From positions 1 to 30,359 of IMG/VR virus record IMGVR_UViG_3300035034_001804: a stretch of DNA of 30,359 nucleotides, one strand, 5' to 3'. Both the position numbers and the translations under genes were made by a program. The notes below the pieces were generated by a model that ran no database searches, had not been told where the DNA came from, and worked only from the letters and a program-made list of their open reading frames with translations. Below are positions 17,392 to 24,758 of the stretch, one piece after another (the first letter of the stretch is position 1; each line of letters starts with the position of its first letter). The DNA is from a virus.

Positions 17392-17556
17392 CTATTTTAA
17401 TGTAACTGGTATGTTATACTTCTCAACATAATGGTCTATCTCAGCAAAAGTATTGAAATAAAATTCACTAACAACCCCATCATATGGGTCGTGCTGAGTT
17501 AAATAATGTAAAGATTCTTCTTCTAAATATTGATATAACCATTCCGTATCTATCAT
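17392..17556 (-). CDS. Small hypothetical protein (54 aa)
   Basis: This small ORF starts with ATG at 17554-17556, overlapping the TGA of the KTSC gene as ATGA, and ends with TAG 4 nt before the ThyA start. The protein is acidic and aromatic-rich (MIDTEWLYQYLEEESLHY, then EFYFNTFAEIDHYVEKY). The tight packing on both sides supports it as a real gene. No family recognised. Confidence 0.65.
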   Translation of the reverse strand: MIDTEWLYQYLEEESLHYLTQHDPYDGVVSEFYFNTFAEIDHYVEKYNIPVTLK

Positions 17557-17990
17557 GAATTTATTTTTTCTTTATACTTTTCAATAAATTTAACAACCTT
17601 ATCAAGTTTAGCGTCTGAGAATTCTTCATCATTATCATCCCAATCTTGAATCATACCTTTCATTGCAGATATCACAACACCTTGATATTCTTTCTTTTCT
17701 TCGTTATCAACCTTGTTAATTTCTTCAATCATCAATGATACATCAACCTTACCAAGATTTTCAAATTTATAATTAGGTTTTATTTTTGAATTCAGAACCT
17801 TACCTTGACTGTCAGCCAATTCAAAACGCATATAATCAGTAGGTGATACATCTATGTATTTATACTGACCACCGTTTTTAAATGTAATGGTTAAATCCTT
17901 GTTAGTCTGGTCGTATTCAGAGACCAGCAAATTAGATGACTTGTAATGACTTCTTACAATATCACCACCCACTTTCTTTTTTATTAACAT
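17553..17990 (-). CDS. KTSC-domain protein
   Basis: Residues about 15-75 fit the KTSC domain: SSNLLVSEYDQTNKDL, ITFKNGGQYKYIDVS, ADSQGKVLNSKIKPNY. This is a short beta domain first noted at the C-terminus of some lysyl-tRNA synthetases and common in phages; its biochemical role is not settled. The remaining 70 residues are an acidic helical tail. It is the first gene of the KTSC-54aa-thyA operon, and its promoter is back to back with that of clpC. Confidence 0.8.
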   Translation of the reverse strand: MLIKKKVGGDIVRSHYKSSNLLVSEYDQTNKDLTITFKNGGQYKYIDVSPTDYMRFELADSQGKVLNSKIKPNYKFENLGKVDVSLMIEEINKVDNEEKKEYQGVVISAMKGMIQDWDDNDEEFSDAKLDKVVKFIEKYKEKINS

Positions 17991-18008
17991 ATTATTTCTA
18001 TTTTAAAT

Positions 18009-18039
18009 CAAATATACTATAAAATGAAAGAGAAAACAA
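18009..18039 (-). promoter_or_regulatory. Host-type (Bacteroidetes) promoter for KTSC-thyA operon
   Basis: On the minus strand a TTG (18037-18039) is followed by a 20-nt spacer and TATATTTG (18009-18016), matching the Bacteroidetes consensus TTTG-N19-TANNTTTG. The -33 element is 1 nt from the -33 element of the clpC promoter on the other strand. Confidence 0.7.
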
Positions 18040-18040
18040 C

Positions 18041-18070
18041 TTGTTTTTTGGAATAATTTATGTATCTTTG
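18041..18070 (+). promoter_or_regulatory. Host-type (Bacteroidetes) promoter for clpC-like gene
   Basis: TTG (18041-18043), a 19-nt spacer and TATCTTTG (18063-18070) match the Bacteroidetes primary-sigma consensus. The start codon is 23 nt downstream. This supports a Bacteroidetes host and early expression. Confidence 0.75.
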
Positions 18071-18093
18071 CCTTGAACAAATAACATATATAG

Positions 18094-21000
18094 ATGAAAT
18101 TCAATAAAACGTTAAGTGAAATTATGAGAGGTGCTATGAGTAGTGCTAAAGATTATGAAGACAATAAAATAAGACCAGAGCACATAACCTTATCGATTAT
18201 TTTACATGCCGACAATGCTGTTTATCAAATATTGATGAATGCGAATTTCAATATTGAAAGTTTATTTGACCAAGTTGATTCACTCTTAACTAATAGTGTT
18301 ATAAATACAAATAAAGCTTATAGTTCTTCACCAGAGATATTACCTAGTGAGTCTACTAAGTTTTTAATCAATCAAATGAAGAAAGAGTGTGATAATATGA
18401 ATGAGAATCTTATCTCAGAAAAGCATTTGATGTTAGCGCTACTTAAAACGAAGTGTGATGCACAAAAATCGTTCAATAAACTTAAAATGAATTATAAAAC
18501 TTTTAAACAATTACTAATGGAACCCGAAAACAACATAAATGAACCAACCGATAGTGAGTTTGAGAACATTCCACTTAATAACCCTAAAAAAAGAAAATCC
18601 AAAAACTCTTCTAAAACTGAAGTACTAGATAATTTTTGTAGAGATATCTCTAGAGCAGCATCCGAAAACAGAATCGACCCAGTTGTGGGCAGAGGTGATG
18701 AGATTAGAAGAGTCACAGCAATATTATCTAGAAGAAAGAAAAATAACCCAGTGCTGATTGGTGAAGCTGGTGTGGGTAAGGCACAACCTCTAACAGCTAA
18801 AATACTTACACCTAATGGTTGGACTACTATGGGTGAAATAGAAGTTGGTGATGATGTTTTAACACCTAATGGTGACGTAACTAAGGTAATTGGTACCTAT
18901 CCACAAGGTGAGAAAGATATTTATCAAATAACATTTAAAGATGGTAGGAGTACTGAAGCATGTGGTGAACATTTATGGCAAGTATATGGAATTCCAAAAG
19001 GCGAAAATAGAAACCACACATGGTCAACTATCAATACCCTTGATATAAAGGATAAAATCGAAAACACTAATTATGAACTGAAAATTCCTTTAGTATCAAA
19101 TCAACTCTTTTCTAAAATTGAAAATAATAAGAATTATGTAATTGACCCATATTTAATGGGGTTATTATTGGGTGATGGTCATTTTGGTAAAAGTGAATTA
19201 TCATTTACAAGTGCTGATATTGAAATCCCTGAGTTAGTAAGTGAAATAATTGGTGAGGATTATCAATTAAACTTAAATAAAGTTAAAAATAAAACAAATT
19301 CTTATAGATTAGGTTTAAGTGATTCTAAATATTTAGAGGTTAGAACTAGACATTATAAGAATGATAGGGTACATCCATTATTAAAAGAAACAGATTCATT
19401 AAATTTGACTGAAACAAAATCTGAAACCAAATTTATACCAGAAAAATATAAAAATGGTTCTTTTAATCAAAAAATTAGTTTATTACAAGGGTTGTTAGAT
19501 TCAGATGGTACGGTAACAGAAACAGGTACAATTCAATATTCTAGTGTTAGTCAACAATTAATAAAAGATATTCAAGAATTAATTTGGTCTATAGGTGGTG
19601 TAGCAAAAATTAAAGAAAAACAAACTTTTTTCACTTATAAAGATGAACGTAAAAAAGGGCAATTATCTTACGTTTTAACAATTAGGTATAAAACCCCTAG
19701 AAATTTATTTAGGTTACAAAGAAAAATAGAGCGACTTCCATTAAATTATCAATATTCAGACACTCTTAAAAATAATATTACCGATATTAATTTTATTGGT
19801 GTTAAAGAGGCTAAGTGTATTAAAATTGAAGATGAGAACCACTTATATGTCACGGATAATTATGTTGTGACTCATAACACATCAATAGTAGAAGGTTTGG
19901 CCTTATTAATAAACAGTGGTGACGCACCTAAACCATTATTAGGTAAGCGCATATTCTCATTAGATTTAGCTTCTATTGTTGCAGGTACTAAGTACCGTGG
20001 TCAATTTGAAGAGAGAATGAAAGCTATTTTAGAAGAACTTAAAGACAACACTGATGTTGTTTTGTTTATTGATGAGTTACACACCATAGTAGGTGCTGGT
20101 GGCGCATCAGGAGCGCTAGACGCATCTAATATTTTTAAACCAGCTTTAGCTAGAGGTGAAATTCAAATCATAGGTGCTACAACATTGGATGAATATCGTG
20201 AAAATATTGAAACTGACGGTGCTTTAACAAGAAGGTTTCAAGAAGTTCTAGTTAGAGAACCATCTTTAGACGAGACTAAAGATATTCTAACCAACATAAA
20301 AGATAATTACGAAAATTATCATAAAGTTAAGTATAGTGATGAGGTCATTGACCTAATTATTAAGTTAGCTGACAGGTATGTGTCTGATAGAGCTATGCCA
20401 GACAAGGCCATTGATATAATGGATGAAACTGGTGCGTTTACCAACATAGACGTTAAGCTACCTAAAAAAATAAAAACTATAAAGGATAAGATAGTTGATA
20501 TTCAAGAAGAGATGAAAGCTGTCATCAAACAGCAAGACTTTGAAGATGCCGCTAAGCTTAAAAACGATAGATTAAAGTTAGAGACAGAGCTTGAAAACAT
20601 GATGTTTGAGTGGGAAAATAATAATGAAGTTAACTTTACGGAGATAACTAGTGAAATGGTAGAAACTGTAATATCAACTATGACAGGTATCCCATTAACC
20701 AAATTGACGTCAGTAGAGGCCAACACTCTTAAGAACCTTGAGAAAGACTTGAAAGATATCGTTATCGGTCAAGATAAGGCAGTTAGTAAGATATCTAAAT
20801 GTATTAGAAGAAGTAGATTAGGTATTAGAAACGCAGATAAACCAATGGGTTCCTTTATCTTCTTAGGCCCAACAGGTGTAGGTAAAACACACCTATCTAA
20901 AGTTATTGCTAAACAGGTATTCGGTGATAAAGAATCCTTAATTAAGGTAGATATGTCAGAGTACATGGAAAAATTCTCTATGACTAAATTAATTGGAGCA

Positions 21001-21672
21001 CCTCCAGGTTATGTTGGATACGGAGAAGGGGGTAAACTTACTGAAGCAGTTAGACGTAGACCTTATTCTGTAATCTTATTTGATGAAATTGAGAAAGCCC
21101 ATGAAGACATCTTCAACTTAATGTTACAGCTTCTAGATGAAGGTTATTTAACTGACAGTAATGATAGGAAGGTAGACTTTAAGAATACAATCATTATTAT
21201 GACTTCTAACATTGGTGTTAAAGAGTTAAGTAATTTTGGTAAGGGTATTGGTTTTGAGACCAAGAACTCTATTATAAACGAGGAAGAACGTGCTAAATCA
21301 ATAATTCAAAAGGCTTTAAAAGATAAATTTAAACCTGAATTTTTAAATAGGATAGATGAAACAATCATCTTTAATTCACTTAAACAAACAGATATCAATG
21401 AAATAATTAAAAACGAAATTGATATTGTTAAAAGTAGGGTAAGCGAGTTAAATTATTACTTGCAAGTGAATAAGAGTGCTATGGATTACATTGCTAAAGA
21501 GGGGTATCATAAAGAATATGGTGCTAGACCACTTAAGAAAGCAATTCAGAAGTACGTTGAGGACCCTATAACTGATGAGGTTATGGATGGTAACCTAAAA
21601 GAAGGTGGTAATATTAAACTATCTTACACCGCCAAGAGTGGCATTAAGACAAAGGTTAGTAATCCTAAATAA
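18094..21672 (+). CDS. clpC: ClpC-type AAA+ unfoldase, interrupted by a class 3 intein
   Basis: This ATP-driven protein unfoldase or disaggregase has an N-terminal Clp repeat domain (about 1-140), first AAA+ domain, a UVR-like middle segment (about 810-835, QQDFEDAAKLKNDR) and second AAA+ domain. Motifs are Walker A GEAGVGK-T (split by the intein), Walker B LFIDELH near 658, second Walker A GPTGVGKTH near 925, Walker B LFDEIEKA near 995 and the C-terminal YGARPLKKAIQ. The extein is 826 residues, ClpC size. The UVR-like segment and a GIGF loop near 1052, at the place where ClpC and ClpA carry the ClpP-docking tripeptide, favour ClpC over ClpB. It may recruit host ClpP; no phage ClpP is in the window. 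Host-type promoter upstream, terminator downstream. Confidence 0.93.
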   Translation: MKFNKTLSEIMRGAMSSAKDYEDNKIRPEHITLSIILHADNAVYQILMNANFNIESLFDQVDSLLTNSVINTNKAYSSSPEILPSESTKFLINQMKKECDNMNENLISEKHLMLALLKTKCDAQKSFNKLKMNYKTFKQLLMEPENNINEPTDSEFENIPLNNPKKRKSKNSSKTEVLDNFCRDISRAASENRIDPVVGRGDEIRRVTAILSRRKKNNPVLIGEAGVGKAQPLTAKILTPNGWTTMGEIEVGDDVLTPNGDVTKVIGTYPQGEKDIYQITFKDGRSTEACGEHLWQVYGIPKGENRNHTWSTINTLDIKDKIENTNYELKIPLVSNQLFSKIENNKNYVIDPYLMGLLLGDGHFGKSELSFTSADIEIPELVSEIIGEDYQLNLNKVKNKTNSYRLGLSDSKYLEVRTRHYKNDRVHPLLKETDSLNLTETKSETKFIPEKYKNGSFNQKISLLQGLLDSDGTVTETGTIQYSSVSQQLIKDIQELIWSIGGVAKIKEKQTFFTYKDERKKGQLSYVLTIRYKTPRNLFRLQRKIERLPLNYQYSDTLKNNITDINFIGVKEAKCIKIEDENHLYVTDNYVVTHNTSIVEGLALLINSGDAPKPLLGKRIFSLDLASIVAGTKYRGQFEERMKAILEELKDNTDVVLFIDELHTIVGAGGASGALDASNIFKPALARGEIQIIGATTLDEYRENIETDGALTRRFQEVLVREPSLDETKDILTNIKDNYENYHKVKYSDEVIDLIIKLADRYVSDRAMPDKAIDIMDETGAFTNIDVKLPKKIKTIKDKIVDIQEEMKAVIKQQDFEDAAKLKNDRLKLETELENMMFEWENNNEVNFTEITSEMVETVISTMTGIPLTKLTSVEANTLKNLEKDLKDIVIGQDKAVSKISKCIRRSRLGIRNADKPMGSFIFLGPTGVGKTHLSKVIAKQVFGDKESLIKVDMSEYMEKFSMTKLIGAPPGYVGYGEGGKLTEAVRRRPYSVILFDEIEKAHEDIFNLMLQLLDEGYLTDSNDRKVDFKNTIIIMTSNIGVKELSNFGKGIGFETKNSIINEEERAKSIIQKALKDKFKPEFLNRIDETIIFNSLKQTDINEIIKNEIDIVKSRVSELNYYLQVNKSAMDYIAKEGYHKEYGARPLKKAIQKYVEDPITDEVMDGNLKEGGNIKLSYTAKSGIKTKVSNPK
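18781..19878 (+). mobile_element. Class 3 intein with LAGLIDADG endonuclease inside ClpC Walker A
   Basis: This is a 366-residue insertion, precursor residues 230-595, between Lys and Thr of GEAGVGKT. It starts with Ala (AQPLTAKILTPNGW), not Cys or Ser, so class 1 splicing is impossible. It carries the class 3 WCT set: Trp in block B (GEHLWQV), Cys in block F (AKCIKIED) and Thr in VVTHN, with Thr as the +1 residue. LAGLIDADG helices are LMGLLLGDG and LLQGLLDSDG. Without splicing the first ATPase site is destroyed. Confidence 0.9.
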
Positions 21673-21684
21673 ATACTTTAAAAC

Positions 21685-21710
21685 AAAAACCCGCTTTTAG
21701 CGGGTTTTTT
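21685..21710 (+). terminator. Rho-independent terminator after clpC-like gene
   Basis: ACCCGC and GCGGGT (21689-21694 and 21700-21705) form a stem around TTTTA, extended by A/T pairs and followed by a T run. It lies 12 nt after the stop. Confidence 0.9.
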
Positions 21711-21711
21711 A

Positions 21712-21720
21712 GTATTTATT
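21712..21720 (+). promoter_or_regulatory. Putative late promoter box on the plus strand
   Basis: GTATTTATT reads in the same sense as the gene that starts 29 nt downstream. It shows that the motif follows gene direction on both strands. It abuts the terminator, like the boxes at 4575 and 12014. Confidence 0.45.
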
Positions 21721-21749
21721 AATGTGATAAAGAATTAAAAGTATATATT

Positions 21750-22475
21750 ATGAAAAACGAAAGTAAATCTAAGGACATAAATAACCTACCAACCGATAAA
21801 CCAGTTAAAGATAAAGAATCTAAAAACAATATAATCGGTGGCGGCCCTAACAAAAAGCCTATTCAAGATAAAGGTGAGGATGACCCTAAGGATAAAAATA
21901 AAGTCATAGGTGGTTTGGCCGATAATTTACCAGTTCAAGATATTGCTAAGAAACACCAAGTACCAGTAAACGTAATCAACGATGAAATTAAAGCTGGCGT
22001 TAAGGTAGAAATGGAACACACTTCAGATAAAAACGTTGCATACGAGATAGCAAAAGACCACATATTTGAAGACCCTAAGTACTATACCAAACTTAAAAAG
22101 ATGGAAGAAGCTACAAATGAATCCACAAAGAAAGTCATTAAAAAGTTTCTTAGAGAAGATGTTGACCTAAAGGTGGTTGACGAAAATCCAGAATCTATAA
22201 ACGTTTTAGTTAATTATAACGGTAGGAAAGCTGGTTTAATAGTAGTATCTCCGTCGCCTACTAAAAAGGATGTCATAGAAATCACAGGTATTAAATTTAA
22301 AAAGGAGTACGAGGAATTACACATAATATCTCAAGCGGTAAATGAACTATGGCCTTTATTTAAGGATGCTAACTCTATCCTTGTAGCCCCTAAGTCAGCA
22401 AGCATTGAATTCTGGAACAAACTAGGGTTCAGTAGAATATCACCAAACTACCTAATTTCAAACAGAGGTCACTAA
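21750..22475 (+). CDS. DUF5661-type protein with a GNAT-like C-terminal half
   Basis: Residues 1-65 are repetitive and basic/acidic, with three similar units (NNLPTDKPVKDK, GGGPNKKPIQDK, GGLADNLPVQDI). Residues about 75-115 contain VKVEMEHTSDKNVAYEIAKDH and PKYYTKLKKME, the signature of the phage family DUF5661. After an EATNESTKK linker, residues about 130-241 have the beta-strand pattern of an acetyltransferase and end with SASIEFWNKLGFSRI, like the last GNAT motif. No acetyl-CoA binding loop is obvious, so activity is doubtful. The late-type promoter and NES motif suggest a virion protein. Confidence 0.7.
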   Translation: MKNESKSKDINNLPTDKPVKDKESKNNIIGGGPNKKPIQDKGEDDPKDKNKVIGGLADNLPVQDIAKKHQVPVNVINDEIKAGVKVEMEHTSDKNVAYEIAKDHIFEDPKYYTKLKKMEEATNESTKKVIKKFLREDVDLKVVDENPESINVLVNYNGRKAGLIVVSPSPTKKDVIEITGIKFKKEYEELHIISQAVNELWPLFKDANSILVAPKSASIEFWNKLGFSRISPNYLISNRGH

Positions 22476-22479
22476 AAAC

Positions 22480-22510
22480 TTGTTTAATTAATTTATTTTC
22501 GATATATTTG
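22480..22510 (+). promoter_or_regulatory. Host-type (Bacteroidetes) promoter of six-gene operon
   Basis: TTG (22480-22482), 20-nt spacer, TATATTTG (22503-22510). It lies 14 nt before the first small ORF. The surrounding ACTTGTTT also occurs at the clpC promoter. Confidence 0.7.
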
Positions 22511-22523
22511 TTTAAAATAATAT

Positions 22524-22673
22524 ATGGAAAGTTTAGCTGAGAAGATATACGTGGCCTTGATTAATAACCCAAATATAACTGACACAACAAGGATACTAAA
22601 AAACCCTGATTCAAGAAAAGGGTTAGTAAACCTATCAAATACTTTAGCTAAAAGTTTCATAAATAACAAATAA
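22524..22673 (+). CDS. Small hypothetical protein (49 aa)
   Basis: This short ORF (MESLAEKIYVALINNPNITD...) runs from ATG 22524 to TAA 22671-22673. It begins 14 nt after a good host-type promoter and ends 1 nt before the next ATG, so it is probably the first gene of the operon. The sequence is helical with no recognised domain. Confidence 0.65.
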   Translation: MESLAEKIYVALINNPNITDTTRILKNPDSRKGLVNLSNTLAKSFINNK

Positions 22674-22674
22674 T

Positions 22675-22893
22675 ATGGAGAATAAGAATGAAATTAAAAA
22701 AGATTTATATAAACAAAAACCTAAAGCCAGACTTAGATTTATTAGGAAAGGTGTTGCATATTACTACGCCGACCTAAAAGAACAAACAGTTAATTTCGAG
22801 GTACCTGTAGATGATATGGGTGACGCTGATTTTAATGTAGAGATGGAAGGTAAATTATTAATCAGATGGATTAGTGATTCATCAAAACAATAG
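22675..22893 (+). CDS. Small hypothetical protein (72 aa)
   Basis: This is a small protein with a basic N-terminal third (KNEIKKDLYKQKPKARLRF) and a probable beta-rich remainder (GVAYYYADLKEQTVNFEVPV). It starts 1 nt after the 49-residue ORF. No family recognised; likely an early small phage protein. Confidence 0.7.
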   Translation: MENKNEIKKDLYKQKPKARLRFIRKGVAYYYADLKEQTVNFEVPVDDMGDADFNVEMEGKLLIRWISDSSKQ

Positions 22894-23302
22894 TATCGTG
22901 AAAGACGTTTTACTGTGGCTTGATGATTATCGAGACCCAAAAGATACTGAATTCTTAACTAAATTCTGTCCTGAGTTTGAAGCCCATAGAAAGGGTGTTA
23001 TATGGGTCAAAAACTATAATGAGTTCAAGAATTGGATAGAAACTAATGGTTTACCAGATAAAATATCTTTTGACCATGATTTAGCTGATGAACACTACAC
23101 ACCTGTTGAAAGATACGGTGATTATAGTAAATGGTCTTCCGAAATGAACTTCAAAGAGAAAACTGGAATGGACTGTGCAAAATACTTAGTAGATTATTGT
23201 TTAGATAATGACGTAACGTTACCAAAGTGGACCGTACATAGTGCAAATCCAGAAGGTGCCAAAAACATAACTAAGTATTTAATTAATTTTATGAGACAAT
23301 AA
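22874..23302 (+). CDS. Cyclic-phosphate-processing receiver-like (cREC) domain protein
   Basis: The protein has the receiver-like signature LLWLDDYRDP near the N-terminus, ISFDHDLADEH in the middle, and KTGMDCAKYLVDYC followed by WTVHSANPEGAKNI. These are the conserved features of the cREC family, predicted from domain context to act in nucleotide cyclic-phosphate processing; I recall no direct biochemical proof. Asp-Asp and HD residues are intact. The ATG at 22874 overlaps the preceding gene by 20 nt. A GTG at 22898, 4 nt after that gene's stop, matches the spacing of the other genes in the operon and may be the true start. Confidence 0.8.
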   Translation: MIHQNNSIVKDVLLWLDDYRDPKDTEFLTKFCPEFEAHRKGVIWVKNYNEFKNWIETNGLPDKISFDHDLADEHYTPVERYGDYSKWSSEMNFKEKTGMDCAKYLVDYCLDNDVTLPKWTVHSANPEGAKNITKYLINFMRQ

Positions 23303-23303
23303 T

Positions 23304-23633
23304 ATGGTACTATTTTTAAGAAATGATAATAATAAAACCTTATTTGAAGTTGAGGTATGGGTTAATAGCAATGATGAACGTAGTGATTTTGTTGAATTAT
23401 CAGCAACCGTTCACATACTGAACTATTCTAACCACCTCCTTAATGAGGTTAAGAATAAAAAAGAGTTCATAAATACTTTTGAAATGTTAAGTGAACTAAG
23501 AGGTTGGTTATGGGAAAGATATTTCATGACTGATGATAATGATGGTTCAAAAATAGATGATGTAGTATCAAAGTTAAGGGTCGCACTAACTAAGGTGGCC
23601 AGTACGTATAACTTAAATTTAATAGACGATTAA
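23304..23633 (+). CDS. Hypothetical protein (109 aa)
   Basis: This is an unrecognised small acidic protein with beta-like N-terminal strands (TLFEVEVWVN, FVELSATVHIL) and a helical C-terminus (KIDDVVSKLRVALTKVAS). It starts 1 nt after the cREC stop and ends 2 nt before the next gene. Confidence 0.72.
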   Translation: MVLFLRNDNNKTLFEVEVWVNSNDERSDFVELSATVHILNYSNHLLNEVKNKKEFINTFEMLSELRGWLWERYFMTDDNDGSKIDDVVSKLRVALTKVASTYNLNLIDD

Positions 23634-23635
23634 AT

Positions 23636-24079
23636 ATGAGTAATGAAATAGAAAAAATACTTATTAAATTAAATAATAAGTTACAAGACTACAACGATTC
23701 AAAGTCAAGTAAAGAATTTGAGCTTATGTCTCATTTTACATATGTTACCAACTATTACTATGAGGTTATTATGTTTGGTGATGAAATTTTATGGTCATCT
23801 GAAGACGACCTTAGAGAGTATGTCGATGAAGACGGTATGGAGCAAGAAGATTTAGGGTTATTTGTTGAGAAAGCGTTTAATAAATACGTAAATTCACTAA
23901 AAAAACTTAGGTTTGACACACCCGTTGATGAAAAAGTAGGTGGTTTCGAGGTTGCATCAGAACTAATAGAAGAACTAACATCAAGAAAAGGATTTGATGG
24001 TATATGGAATTCAATGGACGATGAGGTTAGAGATGAGATGTTTCAAAAATGGGTTAATATTGTTGAAAAATACAACTAA
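23636..24079 (+). CDS. Hypothetical acidic protein (147 aa)
   Basis: This is an unrecognised, mostly helical protein with strong acidity (EDDLREYVDEDGMEQED in the middle). It has no membrane segment and no motif. It is the fifth gene of the operon, followed after 12 nt by the 82-residue gene. An acidic small early protein could mimic DNA or bind a basic host factor, but nothing specific supports that. Confidence 0.72.
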   Translation: MSNEIEKILIKLNNKLQDYNDSKSSKEFELMSHFTYVTNYYYEVIMFGDEILWSSEDDLREYVDEDGMEQEDLGLFVEKAFNKYVNSLKKLRFDTPVDEKVGGFEVASELIEELTSRKGFDGIWNSMDDEVRDEMFQKWVNIVEKYN

Positions 24080-24091
24080 ATCCAATATCAT

Positions 24092-24340
24092 ATGAAAACT
24101 ATAACAAAACAATTAGAAGAAAAGTATGGTGGTAAGTGGAAGTATATTAGGAACCGATTTGCTGGAGGGACATGGTTTTGTAAAGAATTAGATGCTATGG
24201 CATATTATGTGGCCCATGGAGGTTACGATGTTAATGGCGAATATGTACCACCAATATTACAAAACATTTTTGTATATGGTATAGGTGTACCTAAACGTTT
24301 TGTGCCAAAGCAAAGTTATAATAAATTATTAAACAAGTGA
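24092..24340 (+). CDS. Hypothetical protein (82 aa), end of operon
   Basis: This small protein is rich in aromatic residues and Gly (KYGGKWKYIRNRFAGGTWF, then AYYVAHGGYDVNG) and basic at its C-terminus. No family recognised. It ends 4 nt from the convergent stop of the GNAT gene; no obvious hairpin terminator lies between them. Confidence 0.7.
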   Translation: MKTITKQLEEKYGGKWKYIRNRFAGGTWFCKELDAMAYYVAHGGYDVNGEYVPPILQNIFVYGIGVPKRFVPKQSYNKLLNK

Positions 24341-24344
24341 ACTA

Positions 24345-24758
24345 CTACTCTCCGATATATTCGTGACTAAAGCAAACTCTTTTGTTGTCGATATAATGGT
24401 CGTTAAACATGTTGATATGTTTAACATCTGTTCTTAATTTCTTGTTCTTAGACGTTAGCTTCCATAAGGGTGAGTTTTCTCTATAAAAGCCCATGCGTGG
24501 GTGTGCAGTTCTAGAGAAATATCGCTTACCGTCATCAAGATGCAACTGAGCAATAGCGTTAGAAAACCTAACACCAATACCCATACCCTGATAATCTGGT
24601 AATACAACGGTTCTATGACCTCTCCAAGCGTTTTTAATACTACCACTAGGCATGGCCATACTAGCACCGAAACAAACTATATTACCATTCCAAACTCCTA
24701 TCCAACATCTAGTAGCTTTTGAAATTTTATCATCTAAATAATGATGGTTTTTGAACAT
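24345..24758 (-). CDS. GNAT acetyltransferase domain, downstream half of a frameshift ATPase-GNAT fusion
   Basis: From the ATG at 24756-24758 this is 137 residues. WRGHRTVVLPDYQGMGIGVRF is a typical GNAT acetyl-CoA-binding core (V-x-LPxxQGxGIG), followed by SRTAHPRMGFYREN. The reading frame is open upstream of the ATG back to 24825, and the added sequence, YSRPDIVIEIYRTKYSVWP then MFKNHHYL, looks like the natural N-terminus of this GNAT family. The full domain thus seems to be made by a -1 frameshift from the ATPase frame (signal at 24760-24821), giving a protein of about 360 residues. The architecture resembles COG2401, ABC-type ATPase fused to predicted acetyltransferase (from memory). Substrate unknown; Mom-like DNA modification is one possibility. 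Confidence 0.85.
   Translation of the reverse strand: MFKNHHYLDDKISKATRCWIGVWNGNIVCFGASMAMPSGSIKNAWRGHRTVVLPDYQGMGIGVRFSNAIAQLHLDDGKRYFSRTAHPRMGFYRENSPLWKLTSKNKKLRTDVKHINMFNDHYIDNKRVCFSHEYIGE

Noticed and set aside
22874-22900. Only the ATG at 22874 as the start of the cREC gene
   Set aside because: A GTG at 22898, 4 nt after the preceding stop, fits the spacing of the neighbours equally well or better, so the start is left open rather than treated as settled.
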